A DNA stretch of 64,000 bases from Shinella lacus (GCF_010994755.1 NZ_WHSB02000006.1:62001-126000); one strand, 5' to 3'. Positions 53,951-64,000 are shown, counted from the stretch's first letter. Notes: generated by a model from the letters alone, not told the origin. Numbers and translations are program-made.

Positions 53951-54642
53951 CTATCACCATCGGCCTGCCCTCCAAGGGCCGTATGAAGGAGGATTCCTCC
54001 GCCGTGCTCGCCCGCGCCGGCTTTTCCGTCGTCGCCGTCGGCAACGATCGCTCCTATCGCGGCCGCGTCGAGGGGCGCGACGATATCGAAATCGCCTTCC
54101 TGTCGGCCTCCGAAATCTCCCGCGAGATCGCCAACGGCACCGTCGACTTCGGCGTGACCGGCGAGGACCTCGTGCGCGAGGGACTGGCGGAGGCGGATGC
54201 CCGCGTCGAATTCTGCGCCCGCCTCGGTTTCGGCCATGCGGATGTCGTGGTCGCCGTGCCGGAAATCTGGCTCGATGTCGATACCATGGCCGATCTCGGC
54301 GATGTCGCCGCGGATTTCCGCGCCCGCCACCGCCGCAGGCTCACCATCGCCACGAAATACTGGCGGCTGACCCAGCAGTTCTTCTCCGGCAACCACGGCA
54401 TCCAGCTCTACCGCATTGTCGAAAGCCTTGGTGCCACGGAAGGCGCGCCGGCTTCCGGCTCCGCCGATATCATCGTCGACATTACCTCCACCGGCTCGAC
54501 GCTCCACGCCAACCACCTGAAGATCCTCTCGGATGGCGTGATCCTGAAGTCCGAAGCCTGCCTCGTGCGCGCCCGCAAGCCGGAGCACGAGGGCAATGCG
54601 GTGGTGGCGGAAATCATCGAGGCGGTGCGCAAGGCGCTGTGA
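53947..54642 (+). CDS. hisG: HisG, ATP phosphoribosyltransferase (short form)
   Basis: First step of histidine biosynthesis: ATP + PRPP to phosphoribosyl-ATP. 231 aa, the short form that lacks the regulatory ACT-like domain and needs HisZ. Motifs: [60 protein letters not shown] and the PRPP-site segment [20 protein letters not shown]. It is translationally coupled to hisZ and ends 3 bases from the convergent VOC gene. Confidence 0.96.
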   Translation: MTITIGLPSKGRMKEDSSAVLARAGFSVVAVGNDRSYRGRVEGRDDIEIAFLSASEISREIANGTVDFGVTGEDLVREGLAEADARVEFCARLGFGHADVVVAVPEIWLDVDTMADLGDVAADFRARHRRRLTIATKYWRLTQQFFSGNHGIQLYRIVESLGATEGAPASGSADIIVDITSTGSTLHANHLKILSDGVILKSEACLVRARKPEHEGNAVVAEIIEAVRKAL

Positions 54643-54645
54643 GCT

Positions 54646-55014
54646 TCACGGCGCCGGGCTGCACATTTGCAGCCGATTGCCGAACGGATCGTAGAAGCTT
54701 GCAAAGGTGACGAAGCCGGGAAAATCCTGCGCATCGTCACACCGTACGCCTCGGCTCCGCAAGACCTCCACCGCCACCCGGCAATCCGCGACATTCAAGA
54801 CGATGGTCGTGCCGAAGCCGGGCTGCCAGCCCTCTTCAGCCAGAGTGAGCGAAAGATTGCCGCTCGCAGCGCCGGTCGAGAATTCGATCCACCCGGCATC
54901 CGGCAGGTCGAAGGATGGCTCTCCGAGCCCTAGCGTATCGCGATAGAAGTTGCGGGCCGCGTCAAGGTCGGTCACGGAAACGGAAACGACATTGATGCCC
55001 TGAAAGATCGTCAT
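54646..55014 (-). CDS. VOC-family (glyoxalase/bleomycin-resistance-like) protein
   Basis: 122 aa, two beta-alpha-beta-beta-beta modules. MTIFQGINVVSVSVTDLDAA, RNFYRDTLGLGEP, then VTFASFYDPFGNRLQMCSP with the D-P-x-G-N closure. Metal-ligand positions cannot be fixed by eye, so it may bind a metal or act as a resistance/sequestration protein. Monocistronic on the minus strand, convergent with hisG. Confidence 0.85.
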   Translation of the reverse strand: MTIFQGINVVSVSVTDLDAARNFYRDTLGLGEPSFDLPDAGWIEFSTGAASGNLSLTLAEEGWQPGFGTTIVLNVADCRVAVEVLRSRGVRCDDAQDFPGFVTFASFYDPFGNRLQMCSPAP

Positions 55015-55109
55015 GCGCCCTCCGTTTTCCCGTTGAAATGTTTCGGCCCGACCCTCACAAACCCTGTTTGAGTGTCCTATCTAAAAGCTCCCATCGCAAG
55101 GAGTCCTCC

Positions 55110-55817
55110 ATGGCAGATCTGTCGTCCTTCCCCATCACCAAAAAGTGGCCCGCCAAGAACCCCGATATCATCCAGCTCTATTCGCTGCCGACGCCGAATG
55201 GCGTGAAGGTGTCGATCGCGCTGGAAGAACTCGGCCTCGCCTATGAGCCGCACCGCATCGAGTTCGGGCCTGATGGCGTGAAGTCGCCGGAATTCATCTC
55301 GCTCAACCCGAACGGCCGCATCCCGGCGATCATCGATCCGAACGGCCCCGGCGGCAAGCCGATCGGCCTTTTCGAATCGGGCGCCATCCTCGTGTACCTC
55401 GCGGAAAAGACGGGAAAACTCATCCCCGCCGATCCGGCGTTGCGCTACGAGACGCTGAGCTGGGTGATGTTCCAGATGAGCGGCGTCGGGCCTATGCTCG
55501 GCCAATTCGGCCATTTCTACAAATTCGCCGCCGACAAGGTCGCCAACAATTCCTATCCGACGGAGCGTTACCGGGACGAATCGAAGCGCCTGCTCTCGGT
55601 GCTGGAGGACCGGCTGAAAGATCGTCCGTGGATCATGGGCGATGAATATACCATCGCCGACATCACGACCTATCCGTGGGTGCGCGGCGCGGATATTTTC
55701 TATGGCGGCCGCGAGGCGCTCGACTATGCGAGCTTCCCGTCCGTCGTGGACTGGGTGGAGCGCGCCTCGGCCCGCCCGGCGGCCCAGAAGGGCTTCGATA
55801 TTCCGGCAAAAGCCTGA
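55110..55817 (+). CDS. Glutathione S-transferase family protein (YghU/YfcG-like)
   Basis: 235 aa from ATG 55110 with AAGGAG upstream. N-terminal thioredoxin-like domain: LYSLPTPNGVKVSIALEELG, with the TPNG motif of the nu-class, then SLNPNGRIPAIIDP and GLFESGAILVYLAEK for glutathione binding. C-terminal helical domain with WVMFQMSGVGPMLGQFGHF and MGDEYTIADITTYPWVRG. These motifs match the Nu-class enzymes YfcG and YghU, which have disulfide-bond reductase activity with glutathione. Confidence 0.92.
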   Translation: MADLSSFPITKKWPAKNPDIIQLYSLPTPNGVKVSIALEELGLAYEPHRIEFGPDGVKSPEFISLNPNGRIPAIIDPNGPGGKPIGLFESGAILVYLAEKTGKLIPADPALRYETLSWVMFQMSGVGPMLGQFGHFYKFAADKVANNSYPTERYRDESKRLLSVLEDRLKDRPWIMGDEYTIADITTYPWVRGADIFYGGREALDYASFPSVVDWVERASARPAAQKGFDIPAKA

Positions 55818-55908
55818 CGCAAACGAAAAATCCGGCGGCGCGGCGACGAGTTGACGCCGCCCGCCGGAGCGCGCTACCTGTCGGTAAAACCAAAGACGGG
55901 GAAACATC

Positions 55909-57126
55909 GTGACGGGAAGACTGGTTGTTGTGGGTGGCGGTCAGGCCGCATTTGCCCTCGTTGCCAAATTGCGCGCATTGAAGGACGAACGGCCGATCAC
56001 GATCATCGCCGCCGAGGCGAGCCACCCCTACCAACGACCGCCGCTCTCGAAAAAATACCTGCTCGGCGAGGCCGATCTCGAACGCCTGAAGTTCCGCCCG
56101 GAAAGCTGGTATGCGGACAACAATGTTGACATCCGCCTGTCGACCGAGGTCACCGCCATCGACCGTTCGGCCAAGAGCGTGACGCTCAGCGACGGCTCGA
56201 CATTGCACTATGCCTATCTGGCACTCGCAACCGGTGCGACGCCGCGCCGCCTGCCGGCCGAGATCGGCGGCGACCTCGACGGCGTGTTCACGGTGCGTGA
56301 CTACCGCGATGCCGACCGCCTTGGCGTCGAAATGCAGGAAGGCCGCCGCGCGCTCGTCGTCGGCGGCGGTTATATCGGTCTGGAGGCCGCGGCCGTCGCG
56401 CGGGGCAGGGGGCTGCACGTCACTGTCATCGAAATGGCCGACCGCATTCTCGCCCGCGTCGCTTCGCCCGCCACTGCCACCATCCTCAAGGCCATCCACA
56501 CTGCGCGCGGCGTTGACGTGCGCGAAAAGACCGGCCTCGTGAGCCTCTTGGGAGAGAATGGCCGCGTCACCGGCGCGGAACTCTCCGACGGCTTCGTGCT
56601 GCCGGTCGACGTGGTGATCGCCGGCATCGGCGTGGCGGCGAATGATGGGCTCGCGCGCGATGCGGGTCTTGAGGTCACTAACGGCATCGTTGTCGATGCC
56701 CATGCCCGCACGTCCGATCCCGCGGTCTTCGCCATGGGCGACTGTGCCGTTCTGCCCTTCGAGGGTAATCGCGTGCGGCTGGAATCCGTACAGAATGCCG
56801 TCGACCAGGCGGAAGCGGCGGCTGCCGTCATCGCCGGCGGCGATGCGCCCTATGAGCCGAAACCCTGGTTCTGGTCCGACCAGTATGACGTGAAATTGCA
56901 GATCGCCGGCTTCTGCATGGGCTTCGACGATACGTTCGTGCGCCCCGGACAGCGCGAAGGCAGCGTCTCCGTCTGGTATTTCCGCGAAGGCCGGCTGATC
57001 GCGGTGGACGCGGTCAACGATGCAAAGGCCTATGTGGTCGGCAAGAAGCTGATCGAGATGGGCCGCACGCCCGCGCGGGAAGCACTGGAGGACCCAGCGA
57101 CGGACCTCAAGGCCCTGACGCTCTGA
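55909..57126 (+). CDS. FAD-dependent ferredoxin reductase-type oxidoreductase
   Basis: 405 aa from GTG 55909. FAD Rossmann motif VVVGGGQAAFALVAKLRAL; GATPRRLP; second NAD(P)-binding fold ALVVGGGYIGLEAAAVARGR; third FAD motif VFAMGDCAV. The C-terminal SVWYFREGRLIAVDAVND matches the reductase C-terminal domain of rhodocoxin/putidaredoxin-reductase types. It transfers electrons from NAD(P)H to a ferredoxin; no ferredoxin or P450 gene is in the neighbourhood. Confidence 0.92.
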   Translation: MTGRLVVVGGGQAAFALVAKLRALKDERPITIIAAEASHPYQRPPLSKKYLLGEADLERLKFRPESWYADNNVDIRLSTEVTAIDRSAKSVTLSDGSTLHYAYLALATGATPRRLPAEIGGDLDGVFTVRDYRDADRLGVEMQEGRRALVVGGGYIGLEAAAVARGRGLHVTVIEMADRILARVASPATATILKAIHTARGVDVREKTGLVSLLGENGRVTGAELSDGFVLPVDVVIAGIGVAANDGLARDAGLEVTNGIVVDAHARTSDPAVFAMGDCAVLPFEGNRVRLESVQNAVDQAEAAAAVIAGGDAPYEPKPWFWSDQYDVKLQIAGFCMGFDDTFVRPGQREGSVSVWYFREGRLIAVDAVNDAKAYVVGKKLIEMGRTPAREALEDPATDLKALTL

Positions 57127-57276
57127 AAGGTGTATAGCCCGAAGGTTGAGCTGCATTTTCGTCGCTGAATGAAACAGTTGTACTGTTTTGATCTTTGTTA
57201 AGTATGAACTGATGCGAAATATAGCGGTTCGGCGTTAAGCTTTCTGAATTCACTGATTTTTTAGGGTTCTCCGGCT

Positions 57277-57301
57277 GAGTGGGGCCACTTCGCTCCCACT
57301 C
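57277..57301 (+). promoter_or_regulatory. Hairpin in the leader of the MHYT-GGDEF-EAL gene
   Basis: gagtggg / cccactc with an 11-base loop, ending 12 bases before the ATG. The region directly before the start lacks a Shine-Dalgarno. The upstream 57127-57270 is AT-rich. Translation control is possible but unproven. Confidence 0.4.
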
Positions 57302-57313
57302 CGGTGCCCCTTC

Positions 57314-60112
57314 ATGCTTCGTATCCTGACCTGCATTGCCGTCGAGCACGACCTCCGCCTCGTGCTGCTCGCGGCGTTCATATGCTTCCTGTCCTGCTAT
57401 GTCGCGGTCTCGCTGACGCAAAGGGCACAGGTCTCCGACGGGAAGGCGCGCGGCCTCTGGCTCGGTGCCGCCGGCACATCGAGCGGCTTCGGCATCTGGG
57501 CCACCCACTTCATCGCCATGCTGGCCTACGATCCCGGCGTCGCCATGGGCTTCGACATGGAGCCGACGCTGCTGTCGCTGGCCGTCGCGATCGTCGTCAC
57601 GACGATCGGGCTGGCGCTCGCAAGCTACGTTCCCGGTCGCAGCGCGGTCGTGGCGGGCGGCCTGCTGCTCGGCGCGGGCATCACCTCCATGCACTATATC
57701 GGCATGTCGGCGCTGGAGCTTCCGGGCCGCATCGTCTGGGACAATGTCTATGTAGCGGCCTCCGTCGTCTGCGCCGGTCTCTTCGGCATGCTGGCGCTCG
57801 ATGTCTGCATGCGCCCGCAGCTTGGCGCACGGGGTCGCGCCCTTGCCACCGTGCTGATGGCGCTCGGCGTCGTCTCGCTCCATTTCACCGCAATGGCGGC
57901 CGTGATGATCGAGCCGGGCCTGATGCCGGTCAGCGACGACACGCTGATCTCCACCAGCCTGATGGTGCCGCTGATTGCCGTCGTCGCCTTCTCGTTGCTC
58001 TTCGCAGGGCTGACGGCCGCCGTCTTCGCCAGGCAGTCGGAGCTTGCCGCCAGCGAGAGCACACGCCAGTTCGCCATGCTCGTGCAGGGCGTCAAGGATT
58101 ACGCCATCTACATGCTCGACCCGGAAGGCCGGGTCGCCAACTGGAACGCGGGCGCCGAGCGCAGCAAGGGCTACAAGGCCCATGAGATCGTCGGTCAGCA
58201 CTTCTCGCATTTCTACAGCGAGGAGGACCGCGCGGCCGGCCTGCCCGAGCGCGCGCTGGCGCTTGCGCGCGCGGAAGGCAAATACGAGAGCGAGGGCTGG
58301 CGCTACAAGAAGGACGGCGGCCGCTTCTGGGCGAATGTCGTCATCGATCCGATTTACGATGCCGGCGGCGTACTCGTCGGCTACGCCAAGATTACCAAGG
58401 ACGTCACGAAGGAAAAGGCCGACGCCGACCGGCTCGCTGCCGTGACGAAGAACCTCGACCTCGCGCTCGAAAACATGTCGCAGGGCCTCTGCCTGTTCGA
58501 CAAGGACGAACGCCTGCTCATCGCCAACAAGCGCTACAGCGAGATCTTCGGCTTCCCGGAAGGCCGCATCCAGCCCGGCATGACGCTGCGCGAGATCGTC
58601 GACCAGGGCGTCACCCACCTGTTTTCCGATCCGGATGTGCGCCAGGCGAAGGCACGGGACGTCTATGCGCGTCGCCGCGCTGCGATTCTCGCGAACGACG
58701 GCGGCGCGATGGTCGAGAAGCTACCGAACGGCACCTCGGTGCAACTACGCTACCGCACGCTGCCTGACGGCGCCTGGGTTGCGACCTATGAGGATATTTC
58801 CGAGCGCCTGCGCTCCGAGGAGCAGATCTCCTTCCTCGCCCGCCACGATGGACTGACCGGCCTGCCGAACCGTGCGAGCTTCAACAACCGTCTCGAAGCC
58901 GACCTCGATGCCGCCCGCCTCTCCGGCGGCAAGGTCGCAGCAATCGGCATCGACCTCGACAAGTTCAAGGAAATCAACGACACGCGCGGTCACGCGGCGG
59001 GCGACGAAGTGCTCACCACGCTGTCGAAGCGCATGCAGGCCTGCCTGGAGGCCGACGAGACGGTCGCCCGCTTCGGCGGGGACGAATTCGCCGCCGCCAA
59101 GCGTTTTTCGGACGTGGCTGACCTCACCGACTTCATCCAGCGTCTGGAGAACTGCCTTAACGCGGAGATCCGCATCGACGGCTACGATATCAAGCCGGGC
59201 GCCAGCCTTGGCGTCGCGATCTACCCGCAGGATGCCGACACGGTCGAAGCGCTCATCAACAATGCCGACCTTGCCATGTACCGCGCCAAGGATGCGCTGA
59301 CCCAGACGGTCTGCTTCTACGAGGTCTCGATGGACGAGGCCGCCCGCAGCCGCCGCCTCATCGCCAACGACCTCTGGCAGGCCGTGGAGCGCAAAGAACT
59401 GCAACTGCACTACCAGGTCCAGAAAGCTGTTACCTCCGGCGAGACGATCGGCTACGAGGTGCTGCTGCGCTGGCACCATCCGCTGCGCGGCAAGATCCCT
59501 CCGGGCGATTTCATCCCGATTGCCGAGGAGTGCGGCGCCATCCTGCCGATCGGTGAATGGGTTCTGCGCGAGGCATGCCGCGAGGCTGCAACATGGAACA
59601 ACGACCACAAGATCGCCGTCAACCTGTCGCCGATCCAGCTTGGAAATGCCGATGTCGCGGACCTCGTGCACCGGGTGCTCCTGGAAACGGGCCTCAACCC
59701 CCGCCGGCTGGAGCTCGAAATCACCGAATCGACCATCATCGCCGACAAGGAGCGGGCGCTCCAGACGCTGCGCCGCATCAAGGCCTTCGGCGTCACCATC
59801 GCCATCGACGATTTCGGCACCGGCTATTCGTCGCTGGAAACGCTGCGCGCCTTCCCCTTCGACAAGATCAAGCTTGACCGCAGCTTCATGAGCGAGGTGG
59901 AGGCAAGCCCGGAGGCCAAGGCCATCATCCGCGCCATCCTGGCGCTCGGCCAGACGCTGCGCGTGCCGGTCCTGGCGGAGGGCGTGGAGACGAGCAACCA
60001 GCTTGCCATCCTGCTCGACGAGGGTTGCGACGAGGCGCAGGGCTATTTCCTGGGTCGCCCGATGCCGGTGGAAAGCATCCGTACCAGCGTCGAGGCCAGC
60101 AAGGCCGCCTGA
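57314..60112 (+). CDS. MHYT-PAS-PAS-GGDEF-EAL c-di-GMP turnover protein
   Basis: 932 aa. N-terminal about 240 residues form about seven membrane helices with the three MHYT motifs: THFIAM (64-69), MHYIGM (126-131) and LHFTAM (189-194), proposed to bind a metal and sense O2, CO or NO. PAS 1 at about 252-375 (DYAIYMLDPEGRVANWNAGA) and a second PAS-like domain at about 382-500 (MSQGLCLFDKDERLLIANKR). GGDEF near 588 (RFGGDEFAA) and EAL near 715 (EVLLRWHHP), with DDFGTGYSSL and LAEGVET, so both catalytic cores look intact. It makes and/or degrades c-di-GMP at the membrane. Confidence 0.93.
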   Translation: MLRILTCIAVEHDLRLVLLAAFICFLSCYVAVSLTQRAQVSDGKARGLWLGAAGTSSGFGIWATHFIAMLAYDPGVAMGFDMEPTLLSLAVAIVVTTIGLALASYVPGRSAVVAGGLLLGAGITSMHYIGMSALELPGRIVWDNVYVAASVVCAGLFGMLALDVCMRPQLGARGRALATVLMALGVVSLHFTAMAAVMIEPGLMPVSDDTLISTSLMVPLIAVVAFSLLFAGLTAAVFARQSELAASESTRQFAMLVQGVKDYAIYMLDPEGRVANWNAGAERSKGYKAHEIVGQHFSHFYSEEDRAAGLPERALALARAEGKYESEGWRYKKDGGRFWANVVIDPIYDAGGVLVGYAKITKDVTKEKADADRLAAVTKNLDLALENMSQGLCLFDKDERLLIANKRYSEIFGFPEGRIQPGMTLREIVDQGVTHLFSDPDVRQAKARDVYARRRAAILANDGGAMVEKLPNGTSVQLRYRTLPDGAWVATYEDISERLRSEEQISFLARHDGLTGLPNRASFNNRLEADLDAARLSGGKVAAIGIDLDKFKEINDTRGHAAGDEVLTTLSKRMQACLEADETVARFGGDEFAAAKRFSDVADLTDFIQRLENCLNAEIRIDGYDIKPGASLGVAIYPQDADTVEALINNADLAMYRAKDALTQTVCFYEVSMDEAARSRRLIANDLWQAVERKELQLHYQVQKAVTSGETIGYEVLLRWHHPLRGKIPPGDFIPIAEECGAILPIGEWVLREACREAATWNNDHKIAVNLSPIQLGNADVADLVHRVLLETGLNPRRLELEITESTIIADKERALQTLRRIKAFGVTIAIDDFGTGYSSLETLRAFPFDKIKLDRSFMSEVEASPEAKAIIRAILALGQTLRVPVLAEGVETSNQLAILLDEGCDEAQGYFLGRPMPVESIRTSVEASKAA

Positions 60113-60118
60113 AGCGGC

Positions 60119-60565
60119 CTATTGCCGCTTGAAGCGGCGGCCGGCGAGGTCGATCTGGAAGCGGGGGAAGATGAAGACGCCGATGATCGTGCCGGCGTAT
60201 TTCTCCTCCAGGCCCGTCGATTCCCCAACGCAGAACACCGGCTGGCGCGGCGCGCCGTCGAGGTGAATGGTCGTTGAGAAGCAGAAGGACGAGGATGAGG
60301 AGGCCGCCTGCTCGAAGAGTTCGAGCACGCGCGTGCGGTCGAGCGGCTCGTAGCAGCGGATGAGGTTCAACAGCCCGCAGGCGCGCTGCGGCAGGCCATG
60401 CGCCTGCATCGCCTTGTCGCCAAGCGTGAAGAGGCCGTTGGAAAGATCGCCGGTCCAGCGCTCCGTCACGCAATATTGCGTCAGCAGTTCGTTGTCCGTC
60501 TCGTCGAACCCCATCGAGCCCGGAAGAAAGGGCGACGAGAGATCAGTCTTGATTATCTTGAACAC
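60119..60565 (-). CDS. PAS-fold-only protein (paralogue of 49644-50084)
   Basis: 148 aa from GTG 60565 with TGAGG upstream. ERWTGDLSNGLFTLGDKAMQ, LLNLIRCYEPLDRTRVLELF, SFCFSTTIHLDGAPRQPVFC and GTIIGVFIFPRFQIDL align block by block with the protein at 49644, including the H/R-CYEP and STTI segments. No output domain. It ends 6 bases from the GGDEF-EAL gene on the opposite strand. Its two paralogues in one window suggest a small family of cytoplasmic sensors or adaptors. Confidence 0.78.
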   Translation of the reverse strand: MFKIIKTDLSSPFLPGSMGFDETDNELLTQYCVTERWTGDLSNGLFTLGDKAMQAHGLPQRACGLLNLIRCYEPLDRTRVLELFEQAASSSSSFCFSTTIHLDGAPRQPVFCVGESTGLEEKYAGTIIGVFIFPRFQIDLAGRRFKRQ

Positions 60566-61012
60566 CTACGACCTCAGGCAGTTGCTCGAATTTGGCCGAC
60601 ATGTCACGCCCCGTTTCGGGCACGCGACACGTTAAAAGAGAGCGCCGGCGACAACCCTCGAAGTCCGCCGAACCACTTTCCCATGTACTGAACTTCGTCC
60701 GGATCCTGCTATGCGTATCGGATCGGACGTACGCGTGAAAACCGCCGCTGACCCTTCTTTCAAGTCTTCCGGCGGTTCTATCAATATATTTCAGGGAGAA
60801 CTGGCTGCGCGGTTTATCGACATGTTCCTGTCCAAAACCAGCACCTGTACCCCGGGTGAATCTTACAGTTCACTTGGGGCGTCTTTATAATTGGTTTTTT
60901 GATGCCAGCAACGGCTTTTTGAGAATTATTGTACAAACGGAAAAATTCTTTTCACGGAAACGATGCAGTCCGGTGAACCTCTTTGAAATGCGTCCCTTTG
61001 CCCGAAAAACAA
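60566..61012. other. Non-coding, AT-richer region upstream of the PAS-only gene
   Basis: About 450 bases without a convincing gene. It has a long dyad aaccgccg / cggcggtt (60740-60777) and an open 59-codon frame on the plus strand (60711-60890, starting MRIGSDVRVKTAADPSFKSS) that has no ribosome site and unusual codon use. The 60870-60970 part is rich in T and A runs. It probably holds the promoter of the PAS-only gene; a small RNA or peptide cannot be excluded. Confidence 0.45.
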
Positions 61013-61038
61013 AAAGGGCGGCCCGAAGACCGCCCTTT
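61013..61038 (-). terminator. Rho-independent terminator of groESL
   Basis: aaagggcgg / ccgcccttt stem with an 8-base loop; on the minus strand it is followed by TTTTTGTTTTTCGGGC. Located 43 bases past the groEL stop. Confidence 0.85.
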
Positions 61039-61080
61039 CCGAACTGAACCAGCTGGCTCAGATGTGAAGGCTTGCGCCTA

Positions 61081-62772
<1,692 letters not shown>

Positions 62773-62777
62773 CTAGA

Positions 62778-63074
62778 TCAGCCGATGATGCCCATGATGT
62801 CGGCTTCCTTCATGATCAGAAGGTCTTCGCCGTCGAGCTTGACTTCGGTGCCCGACCACTTGCCGAACAGAACGCGGTCGCCAGCCTTGACGTCCAGCGG
62901 AACGACCTTGCCGGAATCGTCACGGGCGCCGGAACCGACGGCGACGATTTCGCCTTCCTGCGGCTTTTCCTTGGCGGTGTCCGGAATGATGATGCCGCCC
63001 TTGGTCTTGGCTTCGGATTCGACGCGACGTACGACGACGCGATCGTGAAGCGGGCGGAAGGTGGTGCTTGCCAT
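62778..63074 (-). CDS. groES: GroES, 10-kDa co-chaperonin
   Basis: 98 aa from ATG 63074 ([20 protein letters not shown]). The mobile loop is [20 protein letters not shown] and the body ends [20 protein letters not shown]. Caps the GroEL ring. An in-frame extension to 63140 overlaps the CIRCE site and is rejected. A promoter and a CIRCE element lie directly upstream. Confidence 0.97.
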   Translation of the reverse strand: MASTTFRPLHDRVVVRRVESEAKTKGGIIIPDTAKEKPQEGEIVAVGSGARDDSGKVVPLDVKAGDRVLFGKWSGTEVKLDGEDLLIMKEADIMGIIG

Positions 63075-63133
63075 TGTCTTATCCCTCGATCGAATGACAT
63101 TGCGGATCCCGGTATGGACCCGATGGATGGATG

Positions 63134-63160
63134 TTAGCACTCACTGGTTAGGAGTGCTAG
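63134..63160 (-). promoter_or_regulatory. CIRCE operator (HrcA site) for groESL
   Basis: TTAGCACTC - 9 bases - GAGTGCTAG, matching the CIRCE consensus TTAGCACTC-N9-GAGTGCTAA at 17 of 18 positions. It covers the start of transcription just downstream of the -10 at 63169-63174. Heat release of HrcA repression is the expected control. Confidence 0.95.
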
Positions 63161-63168
63161 CGGCCCGG

Positions 63169-63196
63169 AGATAGGCGCCGGCGCTTTTCGAGTCAA
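63169..63196 (-). promoter_or_regulatory. Sigma-70-type promoter of groESL
   Basis: On the minus strand TTGAC (63196-63192), 17 bases, CTATCT (63174-63169). This is close to the rhizobial housekeeping consensus CTTGAC-N17-CTATAT. The CIRCE dyad begins 9 bases further on, as in other groESL operons. Confidence 0.8.
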
Positions 63197-63392
63197 GGAC
63201 GACGCCCGGAAATTATTTTGCCCCGGATGGTTACCGCAGCCGGCAGATGGGAGTGAAATCGCACGCCATCAAGTCAGGGCCATGAATTTCCGGCAGTTTG
63301 CCTGTTGATGGGGCAAAATTGTGTGGAGAGGCTTGTTTTCTTGGCCTCGCTTTGCAATGTCAGCCGGGCTCGATTTCGAACAGGACTACCTG

Positions 63393-64000
63393 ATGGCTGA
63401 ACGCATCCAATCTTTCCGCGACATCGCTTCGCAATATGACGTGGTGCTCTGCGACGTCTGGGGCGTCCTGCACAATGGCGTGGAAGCCTTCTCCTATGCC
63501 TCGGAAGCGCTCGCCGCCGCCCGCGCCGCCGGCCTTACCGTCGTGCTCATCACCAATTCGCCGCGCCCCCATCCTGGCGTCAAGGTGCAGATCCGCGGCC
63601 TCGGCGTCGCCGACGATTCCTACGACCGTATCGTCACCTCCGGCGACGTCACCCGCGCGCTGATCGCCGAAGGCCCGAAGAAGGTCTATTTCATCGGCGC
63701 CGAAAAGGACCTGCCGCTGCTCGACGGCCTCGGCGTCGAGACTGTCGGCATCGACGAGGCCGGCATCGTGGTCTGTGCGGGCCTGCGCAGCGACGAGACG
63801 GAAACCGTCGAGGACTATCGCGAGGAGCTGGAAAGCCTCGCCGCGAAAAAGCTGCCCTTCATCTGTGCCAATCCGGACCTCGTCGTCGAGCGCGGCCACC
63901 GGCTCATCCAATGTGCCGGGGCGCTCGCGAAATTCTACGAGGAGCTCGGCTGCACGAGCCTGATCGCCGGCAAACCGCACCGGCCGATCTATGAGAAATC
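63393..64000 (+). CDS. HAD-IIA family hydrolase (TIGR01459-type), partial at right edge
   Basis: Starts at ATG 63393 with AGGA nine bases upstream and stays open to the end of the window (about 202 codons seen). Motif I is VVLCDVWGVLHNG, with the second Asp of the usual DxD replaced by Trp; motif II is TVVLITNSPRPH, both in the NagD-like IIA subgroup. CANPDLVVERG and LIAGKPHRPIYEK (motif III Lys) follow in order. A long antisense frame is a shadow. Family function unproven; probably a small phosphatase. Confidence 0.88.
   Translation, partial: MAERIQSFRDIASQYDVVLCDVWGVLHNGVEAFSYASEALAAARAAGLTVVLITNSPRPHPGVKVQIRGLGVADDSYDRIVTSGDVTRALIAEGPKKVYFIGAEKDLPLLDGLGVETVGIDEAGIVVCAGLRSDETETVEDYREELESLAAKKLPFICANPDLVVERGHRLIQCAGALAKFYEELGCTSLIAGKPHRPIYEK

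Noticed and set aside
63360..63980. 206-codon minus frame opposite the HAD hydrolase
   Set aside because: Lacks any family feature; the plus strand encodes the ordered HAD motifs.

Overview
The window is a gene-dense, high-GC stretch of an alphaproteobacterial chromosome, most likely Rhizobiaceae (Shinella/Ensifer/Rhizobium type; the genus cannot be fixed from sequence alone). Evidence: a short-form HisG paired with HisZ next to HisRS, a DUF1476 F1-ATPase zeta subunit, an alphaproteobacterial/plant-type GshA, a CyaC-like redox adenylate cyclase, a CIRCE-controlled groESL operon, a TTGAC-N17-CTATCT promoter, and several rhizobial palindromic intergenic repeats (a RIME-like block and four copies of a gcaattcc/ggaattgc element). 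There is no integrase, transposase, phage gene or CRISPR array; most of it looks like core chromosome.

Layout. 1-9285 (minus): a chemotaxis operon in the order STAS protein, cheY, cheA, cheW, mcp, mcp, cheW, cheR, cheB (cheB runs off the left edge). The two receptors share an almost identical cytoplasmic half. 9640-11376 (plus): a divergent 578-aa soluble protein with a degenerate receptor hairpin tip. 11548-14747: modABC for molybdate uptake and a convergent short ModE-type repressor. 14861-17127: omega-amino-acid:pyruvate aminotransferase, its divergent XRE-cupin regulator and a DUF1508 protein. 17223-18989: membrane cyclase with a diheme-type anchor and a [2Fe-2S] domain. 19182-19255: tRNA-Gln(CUG). 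19492-22129: Ppx/GppA, rlmE and a VOC protein. 22133-28912: MFS exporter, exported metallo-beta-lactamase-fold hydrolase, ATPase zeta subunit, guaB, small envelope proteins, MAPEG protein, dienelactone hydrolase. 29089-37890: small exported protein, GNAT, an LsrB/VtlR-like LysR regulator divergent from a DUF1127 protein, DUF937 protein, gshA, rsmE, pit, NUDIX, GntR. 38089-45835: DUF3422 protein, LysR regulator and the glycolate oxidase operon glcD-glcE-orf-glcF. 45890-47540: two tandem L,D-transpeptidases. 47761-50968: tag, small proteins, DUF305 protein, a PAS-only protein divergent from an XRE regulator. 51070-54642: hisS-hisZ-hisG. 54646-60565: VOC protein, GST, ferredoxin-reductase-type flavoprotein, a 932-aa MHYT-PAS-GGDEF-EAL protein, and a second PAS-only paralogue. 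61081-63074: groES-groEL. From 63393: a HAD-IIA hydrolase running off the right edge.

Functional themes. Signalling is the strongest: chemotaxis-type array, redox-sensing cAMP synthesis, c-di-GMP turnover and PAS-only proteins. Metabolic units are Mo uptake with local regulation, glyoxylate formation from glycolate, histidine biosynthesis coupled to histidyl-tRNA synthesis, glutathione synthesis and use, and the chaperonin operon. The most unusual items are the divergent receptor-like protein beside the che operon, the tandem receptors with swapped sensory halves, a block of foreign-looking codon use inside hisS, a perfect dyad directly in front of the short modE gene, and the extra winged-helix-like gene embedded in the glc operon.
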